64,000 nt of DNA, from positions 1,332,695 to 1,396,694 of the forward strand of contig NZ_CH672427.1 of assembly GCF_000153205.1 (NCBI RefSeq). The letters are read 5' to 3'. The notes under the pieces are model-generated. The model was not told the origin of the DNA, did no database searches, and saw nothing but the letters and a program-made list of their open reading frames with translations. Shown here piece by piece: positions 43,071 through 51,407 of the stretch (positions are counted from its first letter, which is position 1; every line of letters begins with the position of its first letter). The position numbers and the translations under genes are program-made. This stretch comes from Nitrococcus mobilis Nb-231 (GTDB lineage: Bacteria > Pseudomonadota > Gammaproteobacteria > Nitrococcales > Nitrococcaceae).

Positions 43071-43286
43071 ATGAAATTGACGGCTATTATTGAACGCGAA
43101 GGCGATGGCTATGTAGCCCTGTGCCCAGAGCTGGATATCGCGAGCCAGGGTGATACGGTTGAACAGGCTCGGGACAATCTCCAGGAAGCATTGGAGCTTT
43201 TTTTTGAAGAGGCATCACCGGAAGAAGCTAAACACCGTCTTCGCGGTGAGATTTTCGTGACCCAGGTCGAGGTAGCCGTTGGGTAA
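43071..43286 (+). CDS. hicB: HicB-family antitoxin
   Basis: 71-aa HicB-like protein. MKLTAIIEREGDGYVALCPE followed by LDIASQGDTVEQARDNLQEA is the partial RNase-H-like HicB fold. No C-terminal DNA-binding domain is present, as in the short HicB subfamily. It overlaps the downstream hicA start, so synthesis of the two is coupled. Confidence 0.88.
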   Translation: MKLTAIIEREGDGYVALCPELDIASQGDTVEQARDNLQEALELFFEEASPEEAKHRLRGEIFVTQVEVAVG

Positions 43287-43500
43287 GCTTCGAGTCCTTC
43301 TTGGCAAGGAGGTGTGCGCTATTTTGTCCAAACACGGCTTTGTGGAAGTGCGCAGACGCGGTAGCCATATCGTAATGCAGAAGAAATCGCCCCAAGGCAC
43401 GATAACCGTTCCAGTACCCGATCATAACGAAATCCGTACCGGCACATTGCAATCCATAATCCGGCAATCGAGTGTGACGCGCAGTGAATTTGGGTCATAA
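43279..43500 (+). CDS. hicA: HicA-family mRNA interferase toxin
   Basis: 73-aa HicA-like toxin with a TTG start overlapping the hicB stop. The double-stranded-RNA-binding-like fold is shown by VCAILSKHGFVEVRRRGSHI, with the catalytic His in GSHIVMQ, and GTITVPVPDHNEIRTGTLQS. The gene order hicB-hicA is the less common one. The target is presumably mRNA. Confidence 0.88.
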   Translation: MGKLRVLLGKEVCAILSKHGFVEVRRRGSHIVMQKKSPQGTITVPVPDHNEIRTGTLQSIIRQSSVTRSEFGS

Positions 43501-43518
43501 AAGCAAAGGTGCTCTAAG

Positions 43519-43596
43519 AGCTTGTCCACAATCCACAGCTACGGTGCCGTAGCTCTGCCCGGTAAGCGAGCCCTCTCCGCAGAGGAAGGCGCGGAT
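43519..43596 (-). pseudogene. 75-bp RAYT relic
   Basis: This stretch (GAGCTTGTCCACAATCCAC..., GTAGCTCTGCCCGGTAAGCG) matches the region near 8458-8535 of the intact RAYT at about 80 percent by eye. Only codons 25-50 of the transposase are represented. No IS ends are visible around it. Sequence to 43803 carries no recognisable gene. Confidence 0.7.
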
Positions 43597-43803
43597 CCGT
43601 TATTTCCCTTTTCTCCGCAGCTCTACGATCAGCGCGAGGGCAGACCGCAGGTTCCGAGGTATGGGCGGAGCGGGTGCTGCCGGACGGAAAGGCCGTTTAT
43701 ACTGCCTATACGCCGAGAGACATCCGGGACCGCCGATGAACAACCCGTCCGACGATTACGCCGTCGGCCTGATCGGGCAACTTCGCTGACAAACACCGGA
43801 CAG

Positions 43804-44190
43804 CTAGACAGCGTGTGTGCCCGCCAGTCTGGTTAGCCGTTTATCGAAGGTATAAACATCCAACCCCTCGCGCTGCGCCTGGGTAAGAATGACACAGTCA
43901 GAGAAATCGGCCTGGCTGGCATTGAACAGGTCCAGCGCCTTCTGAGTGATCACTTCGTCTTGGAGCACAAAGGCGGTGTTGGTATGCAGGTGAGTAAGTA
44001 CCGTAAGCACTGTTGCCTTATCCAGACGATAAGCGCTTTCTAGGACCCAGACGCATTCCACCATGACGATGAGCGGTACGTAGACTTTGCGCGCCCGGCT
44101 AGCCAGTGCCCGTGCAGCCTGAACCTGTTCAGGCTGGCCGGGATCATCGGTCAGGATACGCACCAGGACATTGGTATCCACAGCGATCAC
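43804..44190 (-). CDS. vapC: VapC-type PIN-domain toxin
   Basis: 128-aa PIN ribonuclease. MIAVDTNVLVRILTDDPGQP gives the first Asp, VPLIVMVECVWVLESAYRLD the Glu, ASQADFSDCVILTQAQREGL the Asp pair and VYTFDKRLTRLAG the last Asp. All canonical acidic residues are present, so it is probably active. It overlaps its AbrB-type antitoxin gene by 4 bases. Confidence 0.92.
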   Translation of the reverse strand: MIAVDTNVLVRILTDDPGQPEQVQAARALASRARKVYVPLIVMVECVWVLESAYRLDKATVLTVLTHLHTNTAFVLQDEVITQKALDLFNASQADFSDCVILTQAQREGLDVYTFDKRLTRLAGTHAV

Positions 44191-44417
44191 TGGACAGCCC
44201 GTTCTCGGATGGCCCGCTCCATATCCTCGATGCTGGCGGAGCTCTCTGCCTTAATCACACCGAAAGCAGCCTCGATCCGATTCTCTCCCCGTACCACCCT
44301 GACTTGGCCATCCTCAACTACGAACGCCACCTGATCACCAGGTTTCAGGCCTAGCATCCGGCGCACGTGAACGGGAATGGTGACCTGACATTTAGAAGTA
44401 AGAGTCGACGTCTGCAT
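44187..44417 (-). CDS. vapB: AbrB/SpoVT-type antitoxin of vapBC pair
   Basis: 76-aa antitoxin with a swapped-hairpin AbrB domain (LTSKCQVTIPVHVRRMLGLK, PGDQVAFVVEDGQVRVVRG) and a C-terminal toxin-binding helix (ASIEDMERAIRERAVQ). It is the upstream gene of the pair and should repress it. Confidence 0.9.
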   Translation of the reverse strand: MQTSTLTSKCQVTIPVHVRRMLGLKPGDQVAFVVEDGQVRVVRGENRIEAAFGVIKAESSASIEDMERAIRERAVQ

Positions 44418-44850
44418 TTATCCTCATTCCCCAAGAAAGTATTACCTTGTGAGCATAGTAATACACCTCTCAGCACATCTCTACCCTCTCAGCCTGGTAG
44501 TCGCCTTTTCGGAGTGCGGCGCACAAAATCCAGATAGATGGCAGCCTTCTCGAAAGAATCAGGTTCCTACTAAGAGGGTGTGGACAAAACTACGTGCTCC
44601 ACCCAGAAAGGCGTGATACAAGAGACATAATCGGCTCTCGTTAAGCTTGCTCGCGTATCCGATCGCCTTTCGCTGCCCTTCCACCAGCAGCGCATATCGC
44701 CTCCATTGCGTTCTTTTATGTCTTTTTTTGAGCTTAGTCGGCATGAAGGCATCACGCCAGTACGGCGGCCGCTCAGGCCAGTATTAACGCACGCCCAGCT
44801 TGTTCAGGACCGCGGCCACAGCGAGATTCAGCCTGTGGTGGAGAGAAACC
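44418..44850. other. Intergenic, no supported gene
   Basis: 433 bases between vapB and the fghA fragment. A 61-codon minus-strand frame at 44559-44744 (LNESRLCLLYHAFLGGARSF) has no Shine-Dalgarno sequence I trust and no recognised relatives. Nothing else is seen. Confidence 0.4.
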
Positions 44851-45024
44851 GTGTGCCGGGAACTTGAGAAAGCCTGCCGGGAGGTCGACTGCCCTTTGAC
44901 ACTGCAACTCCAAGCCGGCTTTGACCACAGCTATTATTTCATAAGCACTTTCATGCGCGATCATCTGACGTATTACGCCAGTGCACTCGGCGGCGTAGGA
45001 GCGGCAGCATGGGGTCCACTTTAG
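44851..45024 (+). pseudogene. Duplicated C-terminal fragment of S-formylglutathione hydrolase
   Basis: Reads ELEKACREVDCPLTLQLQAG and FDHSYYFISTFMRDHLTYYA, nearly identical to the end of fghA (42690-42855), then diverges at the last residues. It retains the catalytic His but lacks the nucleophile region and cannot be functional. Weak similarity continues past the stop. It lies 207 bp before pqqA, so it probably marks the old fghA-pqq junction or a tandem duplication later cut by the toxin-antitoxin insertions. Confidence 0.85.
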
Positions 45025-45230
45025 AGCTTGGTTGAATGGCAACGCTCTCGAAGTGAGTGAGCACGGCGGGTACACCAGCGCGCAGTAAACCGCTCGTATA
45101 TCTTGAAAATTGCGCTATTTTTACAGGATGTAACCTACAATTCAGTTCTATAGGGCCATGAGTGGGTAAAACAGGCGTTGCCGTTCGGTGGCGCCTGCAA
45201 TTCCGGCAAAAGCCGAGCAGGAGCGCAGTT

Positions 45231-45308
45231 ATGAAACGTTGGATAAAACCGGCCTTCATCAATCGTCGCCTTGGCTTCGAAATCAATCTCTACATCAACA
45301 GCCGCTGA
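45231..45308 (+). CDS. pqqA: PQQ precursor peptide PqqA
   Basis: A 25-residue peptide begins at ATG 45231 with CAGGAGCGCAGTT upstream (AGGAG at 7 bases) and stops at 45306-45308. It contains the signature FEINLYINSR: the Glu and Tyr four residues apart are the atoms that become PQQ, cross-linked by PqqE with PqqD as peptide carrier. The leader MKRWIKPAF is typical. It lies 63 bp before pqqB. Confidence 0.96.
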   Translation: MKRWIKPAFINRRLGFEINLYINSR

Positions 45309-45371
45309 GTCTCACGCCAGGCCCGGCACACTGAGTACCGAGCCTGGTGTGTGAGCGCACCACTCTCGGTA

Positions 45372-46283
45372 ATGGAGCTTCTGGTACTCGGCTCGGGGGC
45401 AGGCGGGGGATTTCCCCAGTGGAATTGTAATTGCCCCAACTGCGCCGGCCTGCGCGCGGGGCGGATACGGGCGTATTCACGCACCCAATCTTCGATTTGC
45501 ATTACGGCGGACGGTCGTAACTGGGTGCTCGTCAACGCCTCGCCCGATCTTCGCCAGCAGCTTACGCGCACACCGCTCCTACAGCCGGCCCGGGCGAGCC
45601 GGGATACCGGCATTCAGGCGGTGATACTGATCGACAGCCAGCTCGATCATACGAGCGGACTGCTGACCCTGCGTGAGGGGAAGCGGCTGCCGCTTTATAC
45701 CACGGCGGCGGTCTACCAGGACCTGACCGGCGCTTTTCCACTCGTTCGCGTACTTGAGCATTACTGTGGCAGCAGTTGGCACGAGATCCCGCTGCATGGC
45801 CGAGGCTTCACCGTGGCCGAAATCCCGGGGCTCGAGTTTCAGGCCATTCCATTGGCAAGCAAGGCCCCACCTTACTGCCCGCAGCACAGCACCCCACGTC
45901 CAGGCGAGACCATCGGCCTATTGGTGCGTGATCCGGTCACGGGCGGGACGATTTTCTACGCCCCCGGAATCGGCCGCATCGAACCCCGCCTGGTCAGCAC
46001 GCTGGCGCAGGCCGATTGCGTGCTGCTCGACGGCACGTTCTGGAGCGAGGATGAAATGCAGCGCCTTGGGGTGGGGAAAAAGCGCGCGGCTGACATGGGG
46101 CATTTGCCGCTGAATGGGCCAGGCGGTTTGCTCGAGCTGCTGCGCGGGCTCAAAGTAAAACGCAAGATATTGATTCATATAAATAATACCAACCCTATTC
46201 TGGACGATGACTCCCCCGAGCGCCAGCAGCTAGCCCGGGAAGGCATCGAGCTCGCATGGGATGGCATGCACTTACGACTGTAG
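45372..46283 (+). CDS. pqqB: PQQ biosynthesis protein PqqB
   Basis: 303-aa metallo-beta-lactamase-fold protein. The N-terminus VLGSGAGGGFPQWNCNCPNC is diagnostic and IDSQLDHTSGLLTLRE is the metal-binding segment (degenerate HxHxDH). PqqB hydroxylates the intermediate tyrosine ring during PQQ formation. ATG at 45372 gives the standard start; a GTG seven codons upstream is possible but not family-like. Confidence 0.95.
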   Translation: MELLVLGSGAGGGFPQWNCNCPNCAGLRAGRIRAYSRTQSSICITADGRNWVLVNASPDLRQQLTRTPLLQPARASRDTGIQAVILIDSQLDHTSGLLTLREGKRLPLYTTAAVYQDLTGAFPLVRVLEHYCGSSWHEIPLHGRGFTVAEIPGLEFQAIPLASKAPPYCPQHSTPRPGETIGLLVRDPVTGGTIFYAPGIGRIEPRLVSTLAQADCVLLDGTFWSEDEMQRLGVGKKRAADMGHLPLNGPGGLLELLRGLKVKRKILIHINNTNPILDDDSPERQQLAREGIELAWDGMHLRL

Positions 46284-46301
46284 CCGGGGGAGGTCGGCAC
46301 C

Positions 46302-47036
46302 ATGGGCGTAGCGTCACAAAGCGCAGCGGGCCGGACGGGCTTCGAAGCGAGACTGCGCGCTCTGGGCAAGTATTACCATAGCCACCACCCTTATCAAATG
46401 ATGATGAATCGCGGCGAACTCTCGCGACACCAACTCCAGGGTTGGGTTGCCAACCGCTATTATTACCAAATCAGCATCCCACTGAAAGACGCGGCACTGA
46501 TCTCCCAATGTCCGGATCGGGCCGTGCGGCGGCACTGGCTGCACAGGCTCCTCGATCAGGACGGCCGCACGGGCAGCGAAGGGGGGATCGAAGCATGGAT
46601 CAACCTCGGCGAGGCCGTCGGCCTGAGCCGGACAGAGCTGATCTCCGAGCGTCAGGTTTTGCCTGGTGTTCGATTCGCGGTGGACGCCTATGTAAATTTG
46701 GTGCGCTGGGGGTCTTGGCAGGACGGGGTGTGCGCCTCGCTCACCGAGCTGTTCGCGCCGGGCATCCATCGCGAACGTCTGAACAGCTGGCCGACTCACT
46801 ATCCCTGGGTCGATCCCGCCGGCTTAGCCTATTTTCGCAGCCGCCTCGAAGTAGCCCGGCAAGACGGGCGGCACGGACTCGCTTTGGTACTCGATCATTG
46901 CGACACCCCGGCAAGCCAGGATCGCGCGGTGCGCATCGTCAAGTTCAAACTCGAAGTTCTCTGGGCCATGCTCGATGCGATGTACCTGGCCTATGTGGTA
47001 GGCATGCCGCCGTTTTTTAACGTCGCGGGCGACTGA
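46302..47036 (+). CDS. pqqC: PQQ synthase PqqC
   Basis: 244-aa enzyme that performs the final eight-electron, O2-dependent oxidation and ring closure to PQQ. Conserved active-site segments are YHSHHPYQMMMNRGELSRHQ, LQGWVANRYYYQISIPLKDA and YPWVDPAGLAYFRSRLEVAR. GGGGGAGG precedes the ATG. Length and order are standard. Confidence 0.96.
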   Translation: MGVASQSAAGRTGFEARLRALGKYYHSHHPYQMMMNRGELSRHQLQGWVANRYYYQISIPLKDAALISQCPDRAVRRHWLHRLLDQDGRTGSEGGIEAWINLGEAVGLSRTELISERQVLPGVRFAVDAYVNLVRWGSWQDGVCASLTELFAPGIHRERLNSWPTHYPWVDPAGLAYFRSRLEVARQDGRHGLALVLDHCDTPASQDRAVRIVKFKLEVLWAMLDAMYLAYVVGMPPFFNVAGD

Positions 47037-47037
47037 C

Positions 47038-47325
47038 ATGGCCGCATTGACCACGCAGACGATTGTACGACTCACTCCGACTTACCGATTGCAGTGGGAG
47101 CCGGTGCAGAATGCCTATGTGCTGCTCTACCCTGAAGGCATGGTTACGCTTAACGCCACGGCAGGAGAAATCCTAACCCGCTGCGACGGCATGCATCGCG
47201 TAGCCGAGATCATCGCCGATCTGCAGCGCCTCTACCCGGAGACCGATGCCGCGACCCATCTGAGCGCGGATGTGCTGGAATTCATGGAGATCGCCCGTAA
47301 TGAAGGCTGGCTTCGCACCGTTTAG
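47038..47325 (+). CDS. pqqD: PQQ peptide chaperone PqqD
   Basis: 95-aa RiPP recognition element that binds PqqA and presents it to PqqE. Family core: YRLQWEPVQNAYVLLYPEGM followed by VTLNATAGEILTRCDG. It starts one base after pqqC ends and overlaps pqqE by 26 bases, giving tight coupling with the enzyme it serves. Confidence 0.95.
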   Translation: MAALTTQTIVRLTPTYRLQWEPVQNAYVLLYPEGMVTLNATAGEILTRCDGMHRVAEIIADLQRLYPETDAATHLSADVLEFMEIARNEGWLRTV

Positions 47326-48430
47326 GGTTTCTCCACCGCTGTGGCTGCTCGCAGAGCTCACCTACGCGTGCCCGCTGCAATGCCCCTACTGCAGCAACCC
47401 ACTGGCATTTGCGCGCCATCGCGCAGAGCTCGACACGGCGAACTGGCTGCGCGTACTGCGTGAGGCGCGCGCCCTCGGTGCCTGCCAGCTTGGCTTCTCC
47501 GGTGGAGAACCGTTAACGCGCAGCGATCTGGAAGTGCTGATCGCCGAGGCACGCCGACTCGGTTATTACAGCAACCTCATCACCTCCGGTATTGGCATGG
47601 ATGCCCGACGTGTCGCCGCATTACGCAATGCCGGCCTCGATCACATCCAGATCAGTTTTCAGGCGAGCGAGCCGGTTCTCAACGACTACCTCGCCGGCAC
47701 GCAGGCTTTCGCGCATAAGCTCGAGATGGCGCGACAGGTGAAGGCAAACGGCTTCCCGATGGTGCTCTGTTTCGTCATTCACCGTCACAACATCGAGCAA
47801 ATCGAGCTCTTCTGCGAGCTGGCGAGCCGTCTCGGCGCTGATTACGTAGAGCTTGCAAACACACAATACCATGGCTGGGCGTGGCTCAATCGCCAGGCGC
47901 TGCTGCCCAGCCGTGCGCAGGTCGAGCAGGCCGAGGCAACCGCCCATCGTTGCCAGCAGCGCTATGCCAGCAGTATGAAGATCCTCTACGTCGTTGCGGA
48001 CTACTTCGAGCAACGCCCCAAGGCCTGTGTCAATGGCTGGGGTAGTGTCTTTCTCGACATCGCTCCGGACGGCACGGCCCTACCCTGCCATTCGGCGGGC
48101 GAACTGCCTGGCCTGAGCTTCCCCAATGTGCGCAACGCCAGCCTTGCCGAAATCTGGCGGGACTCCGCTGCTTTCAACCGCTTTCGCGGCTTCGATTGGA
48201 TGCGCGAGCCTTGCCTTAGCTGCCCGGAGAAGCACAAGGATTTTGGCGGCTGCCGCTGTCAGGCCTATCTATTCACCGGCGATCCGAGCAATGCCGATCC
48301 GGTGTGCGCGAAATCGCCGGAACATCAACGGGTGGTCGCACTCGCCAATGCCGCCGGAAATACTCCGGCCCGACCGATACGCTTTCGCAACAGCTGCAAT
48401 TCTCGCATTTACCACGGCATCCCTAAGTGA
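47300..48430 (+). CDS. pqqE: PqqA peptide cyclase PqqE (radical SAM)
   Basis: 376-aa radical SAM/SPASM enzyme making the Glu-Tyr carbon-carbon bond in PqqA. The Cx3Cx2C motif is in YACPLQCPYCSNPL; the SPASM cluster cysteines are in the segment from CVNGWGSVFLDIAPDGTALP through EPCLSCPEKHKDFGGCRCQA to PVCAKSPEH. The ATG at 47300 overlaps pqqD and matches the usual PPLWLLAELTYACPL opening. The protein extends slightly past the family's usual end with a basic tail. Confidence 0.96.
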   Translation: MKAGFAPFRVSPPLWLLAELTYACPLQCPYCSNPLAFARHRAELDTANWLRVLREARALGACQLGFSGGEPLTRSDLEVLIAEARRLGYYSNLITSGIGMDARRVAALRNAGLDHIQISFQASEPVLNDYLAGTQAFAHKLEMARQVKANGFPMVLCFVIHRHNIEQIELFCELASRLGADYVELANTQYHGWAWLNRQALLPSRAQVEQAEATAHRCQQRYASSMKILYVVADYFEQRPKACVNGWGSVFLDIAPDGTALPCHSAGELPGLSFPNVRNASLAEIWRDSAAFNRFRGFDWMREPCLSCPEKHKDFGGCRCQAYLFTGDPSNADPVCAKSPEHQRVVALANAAGNTPARPIRFRNSCNSRIYHGIPK

Positions 48431-48739
48431 TCGGCTAGCGAGCGCAACCCCCACTGAATAGAACGCCTAACAGCGCAACAGGCGCTGGGGATGTTCGATC
48501 AGCCCGGCCTTGCTATTATGGAGTGCTACGGCTCGCCCTAAACATAGAAAACAGGTGGGTAGTGTCGCCTTGGCAATTCTCTACGGGTACGTTCGCTCGG
48601 CTGTGTCTGGGAACTGCCATTGGCCCGGCATTAAGCCCCGCCGTAAGATGCGAGGACACACGCAGGAAAGGGAATCCGAGCCCTCGTCGCCCGAAGGACC
48701 GTCAGACGGGAGAATAATAACATCAACGCACAATCGCTC
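48431..48739. other. Intergenic, no gene seen
   Basis: 309 bases between pqqE and the diguanylate cyclase gene. It should hold the cyclase promoter. I saw no hairpin with a T-run strong enough to call a terminator and no riboswitch I could fold by eye. Confidence 0.4.
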
Positions 48740-49894
48740 GTGGCTGTACTCAATACCGCCCTTGACCGGGTGGGTCGTTCCGGATGCGGTGATGCGGCCA
48801 GCCTAGTGCTTCCATCGCGACATTCGGCCCTGGTACAACACCGCCGTGCCACTCTGATTATTTCACGCGTGCGCATCGTGGCGGGTCTGTTCGCCCTCCT
48901 TACTCCCTGGTGGATACTTGTTGATTACTATGCTTTCAGCTGGCCGTTGTGGGGTATCTTGACCGGCAGCCGTGTTTTGGCAAGCCTTGCCTTCGGGATA
49001 CTGGCATGCTCCTTCGCTCGCTCGGATGCTATGCCCGATGCCTACCATGCACTCAGCCTACTGTTAGCCATCCCCACCCTTTTCTATCTATTTTCACATC
49101 CATTGATGAGTGCGTTCAACATGGACGCGTTCGCCTCGATGCTGGCTGTGGGCTATGCGTTCTTACCCTTCGTCATGGTAGCGGGTCTGGCGATGTTCCC
49201 GATCACGGCGCTGGAAGGTCTGTTATTCGCATTGCCCTCGGGCCTAGCGGTGCTGTTGGTCGCCTTCATGCAGCTCGATGTTAGCGGCTGGGCCGAATAC
49301 GCCGGCTCAATGTGGTTGCTGCTATTAATCAGCATGGTAGCCACCCTTGCCGGAATAATGCAGCTCCATTTCATGATGGTACTGGTGGTGCAGGCCTCCC
49401 ACGACACTCTCACCAAGGGGTTTACCCGCCGAACCGGCGAGGAGCTGCTTGGCCTGCTGTATCGTCAAGCCGAGCGCCAGAAAACACCGCTGGCATTGGC
49501 ATTCATGGACTTGGATAATTTCAAGTCGATCAATGACACTTACGGTCACGATGAGGGGGACAATGCCCTTCGGCAGGCGGCTAAGCGTATCCAGGAGGGG
49601 GTGCGCCGCGGCGACATTCTGGTGCGTTGGGGCGGCGAGGAGTTTCTGGTGATCATGCCCAACACGGACATCGCCGGTGCCCGCATCGCCATCGACCGGC
49701 TGCACGCGACAGGCTTTGGATATCGCCCCAATGGGTCCCTCCTGACTGCCAGTATAGGCGTAGCCGAACGCCTAGCGGATGATACCGCCAGTTGGATGCG
49801 GCTGGTGGAGCTTGCAGATCAACGCATGTACCGGGCCAAACAGCACGGTAAAAATCGGGCCGTACTCACAGATGGACAGGAAGTCGCCGCTTGA
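48740..49894 (+). CDS. Membrane diguanylate cyclase (GGDEF)
   Basis: 384-aa protein. About six hydrophobic helices fill residues 40-215 (IVAGLFALLTPWWILVDYYA, MLAVGYAFLPFVMVAGLAMF, LLLLISMVATLAGIMQLHF), followed by a GGDEF domain at about 220-375: DTLTKGFTRRTGEE, LAFMDLDNFKSINDTYGHDE and the catalytic RWGGEEFLV. The GGEEF variant is normally active. No RxxD inhibitory site is obvious upstream of it. It should make cyclic di-GMP at the inner membrane in response to an unknown signal. The GTG start at 48740 has no strong Shine-Dalgarno sequence; an internal start is possible but would cut the first helix region only slightly. Confidence 0.9.
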   Translation: MAVLNTALDRVGRSGCGDAASLVLPSRHSALVQHRRATLIISRVRIVAGLFALLTPWWILVDYYAFSWPLWGILTGSRVLASLAFGILACSFARSDAMPDAYHALSLLLAIPTLFYLFSHPLMSAFNMDAFASMLAVGYAFLPFVMVAGLAMFPITALEGLLFALPSGLAVLLVAFMQLDVSGWAEYAGSMWLLLLISMVATLAGIMQLHFMMVLVVQASHDTLTKGFTRRTGEELLGLLYRQAERQKTPLALAFMDLDNFKSINDTYGHDEGDNALRQAAKRIQEGVRRGDILVRWGGEEFLVIMPNTDIAGARIAIDRLHATGFGYRPNGSLLTASIGVAERLADDTASWMRLVELADQRMYRAKQHGKNRAVLTDGQEVAA

Positions 49895-50166
49895 CGGCTG
49901 CTCCCAACATCTTCCCTCATCCTGAATCTTGCAAAATAACGGCCCCATCCTCGACCAATCCGGCCGATCATACGCACTGGTTGCCCTGTTTACGTTCCCT
50001 GGCTTGCGACCAAAAACCCCACAATCAGCCGATCGCATTCATTACGACGCCTATTGACCAAAAGCATCGAAAATCGCTGTTGAATTACTTTCTAGCAACT
50101 GTTATTGTGCAGTGCAACAAGTCCGGATAGGCTGGACCTCCCCCCGACAAACGCAAGGAGAGGGCA

Positions 50167-50520
50167 ATGAGCACCAACACTCCCGACCAATTCAACGAAC
50201 AGTTCGAGCGGCTGCTGATAGGCCCCACCCGTGCCTTCATGGGGCTCGGCGTGGAGCATCTAGAGAAACTGATCAGCGTCCAGCTGGAGGCGACGAAAGC
50301 GTATACGGAGCTCAGTCTACAGCAGGTGCGGGCAGCGCTCGAGATCCGCGAACCAAAGGATTTTGAAAACTACGTCCAGGGTCAACAGGAAGCTGTCAAA
50401 ACCCTTGGGGAACGGGTAAAGGGTGATGCCGAGATGGTGGTCGCACTGAACCGGGAGTTCGCCGAGAAGGCACAGCGGCTGGCCCAAGAGAGCGCCAACG
50501 GCCTTAGCAAGACCGCTTAG
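50167..50520 (+). CDS. Phasin family protein
   Basis: 117-aa amphipathic helical protein of the phasin family, coating polyhydroxyalkanoate granules. Core: LEKLISVQLEATKAYTELSL, QQVRAALEIREPKDFENYVQ and VKTLGERVKGDAEMVVALNR. AAGGAGAGGGCA precedes the ATG. Monocistronic, with a strong hairpin after it at 50556-50592. No PHA synthase gene is in the window. Confidence 0.88.
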   Translation: MSTNTPDQFNEQFERLLIGPTRAFMGLGVEHLEKLISVQLEATKAYTELSLQQVRAALEIREPKDFENYVQGQQEAVKTLGERVKGDAEMVVALNREFAEKAQRLAQESANGLSKTA

Positions 50521-50555
50521 CAATAAGCTTTTCTAGTTTTCTAGCAAGGGCTAGG

Positions 50556-50592
50556 CGAAGCCGCCGGATCATTTCTCCAGCCGGCGGCTTCG
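50556..50592. terminator. Bidirectional hairpin between convergent genes
   Basis: CGAAGCCGCCGG and CCGGCGGCTTCG form a perfect 12-bp stem around a 13-base loop. It lies between the convergent phasin and HugZ-like genes. There is no T-run, so it is either a rho-independent-like terminator without U-tract or an mRNA-stabilising hairpin. Confidence 0.65.
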
Positions 50593-50641
50593 CGCGCTCG
50601 ACCACCTTACGACATACCCGGATTCCGCCTGAGCCGATCGG

Positions 50642-51157
50642 TTAGCGCCGATCATCGGCTCCGATGGGTGTCCAGCCAGCGTGTTCAGCACGCCACCACT
50701 GAAATGCCTGCCCAAACCCCCGCACGTAGCGGCCTTCCAGCGGCACCAGCCGAAATAACCGAAAATCGGAGAGTTGGCTGAGCTGGCCCACGACAGCACC
50801 GAAACACCGCTGCATGGCGACGAGCTGAGCTCGCCACTGCGGAGTATCGCGGGCGATTGGCTCGGCCTCGCAGCGATAAGTCAGACGACGACGCGCGAAG
50901 ATCTGCCGCGCCGAACCCTCGGGCTCGATAAACAATAGACTCGCCTTGCGATCCACCTCTAAATTGCGGGTATGACGGGCCAGCTGGCTGACGAGAATAT
51001 AAAAAGTATCCCGCTCGTCACAAACGTAGGGCGCATAGCTGGCTTCCGGATACCCGGCTGAGCCGACCGTAGCCAGAATCACGCTGCGCTGTGATTCCCG
51101 TAGTGCGGTCAGCTCGCCCACAATCTCATCAGATGCCCACTCAGGCCATTTGTTCAT
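50642..51157 (-). CDS. HugZ-like pyridoxamine-oxidase-fold flavoprotein
   Basis: 171-aa split-barrel FMN-binding protein. SVILATVGSAGYPEASYAPY, FYILVSQLARHTRNLEVDRK and ASLLFIEPEGSARQIFARRR follow the HugZ/PNPOx pattern, a family including haem oxygenases and other flavin reductases. It lacks the C-terminal haem-utilisation extension of long HugZ proteins. The substrate is unknown. It is convergent with the phasin gene. Confidence 0.82.
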   Translation of the reverse strand: MNKWPEWASDEIVGELTALRESQRSVILATVGSAGYPEASYAPYVCDERDTFYILVSQLARHTRNLEVDRKASLLFIEPEGSARQIFARRRLTYRCEAEPIARDTPQWRAQLVAMQRCFGAVVGQLSQLSDFRLFRLVPLEGRYVRGFGQAFQWWRAEHAGWTPIGADDRR

Positions 51158-51407
51158 GGTTTGGTTCCGATCCGGATCAGGAGAGCAAGCTCATCCTCGG
51201 GCAACCACTAACCGGAACCGGCTGAGTTACCCCCGCTCGCGACCTATACCCCGCTAACTGCCAGCATAGAGACGCTTGCCCGAGCAAGGGAGCTAAACAG
51301 TGGATGACCCAGCTGCGTTGATTGATCCAGAGCACTTGCTGCCCGCGCCCCTCCTGCTGCAACTGACCAAAGCAAGCAACCACGACGCCGGTTGGGCCTT
51401 CGGACAA

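Noticed and set aside
44559..44744. 61-codon minus-strand ORF
   Set aside because: No reliable ribosome-binding site and no recognised relatives.
48431..48739. Riboswitch upstream of the diguanylate cyclase
   Set aside because: No recognisable GEMM or other aptamer core was found by eye.
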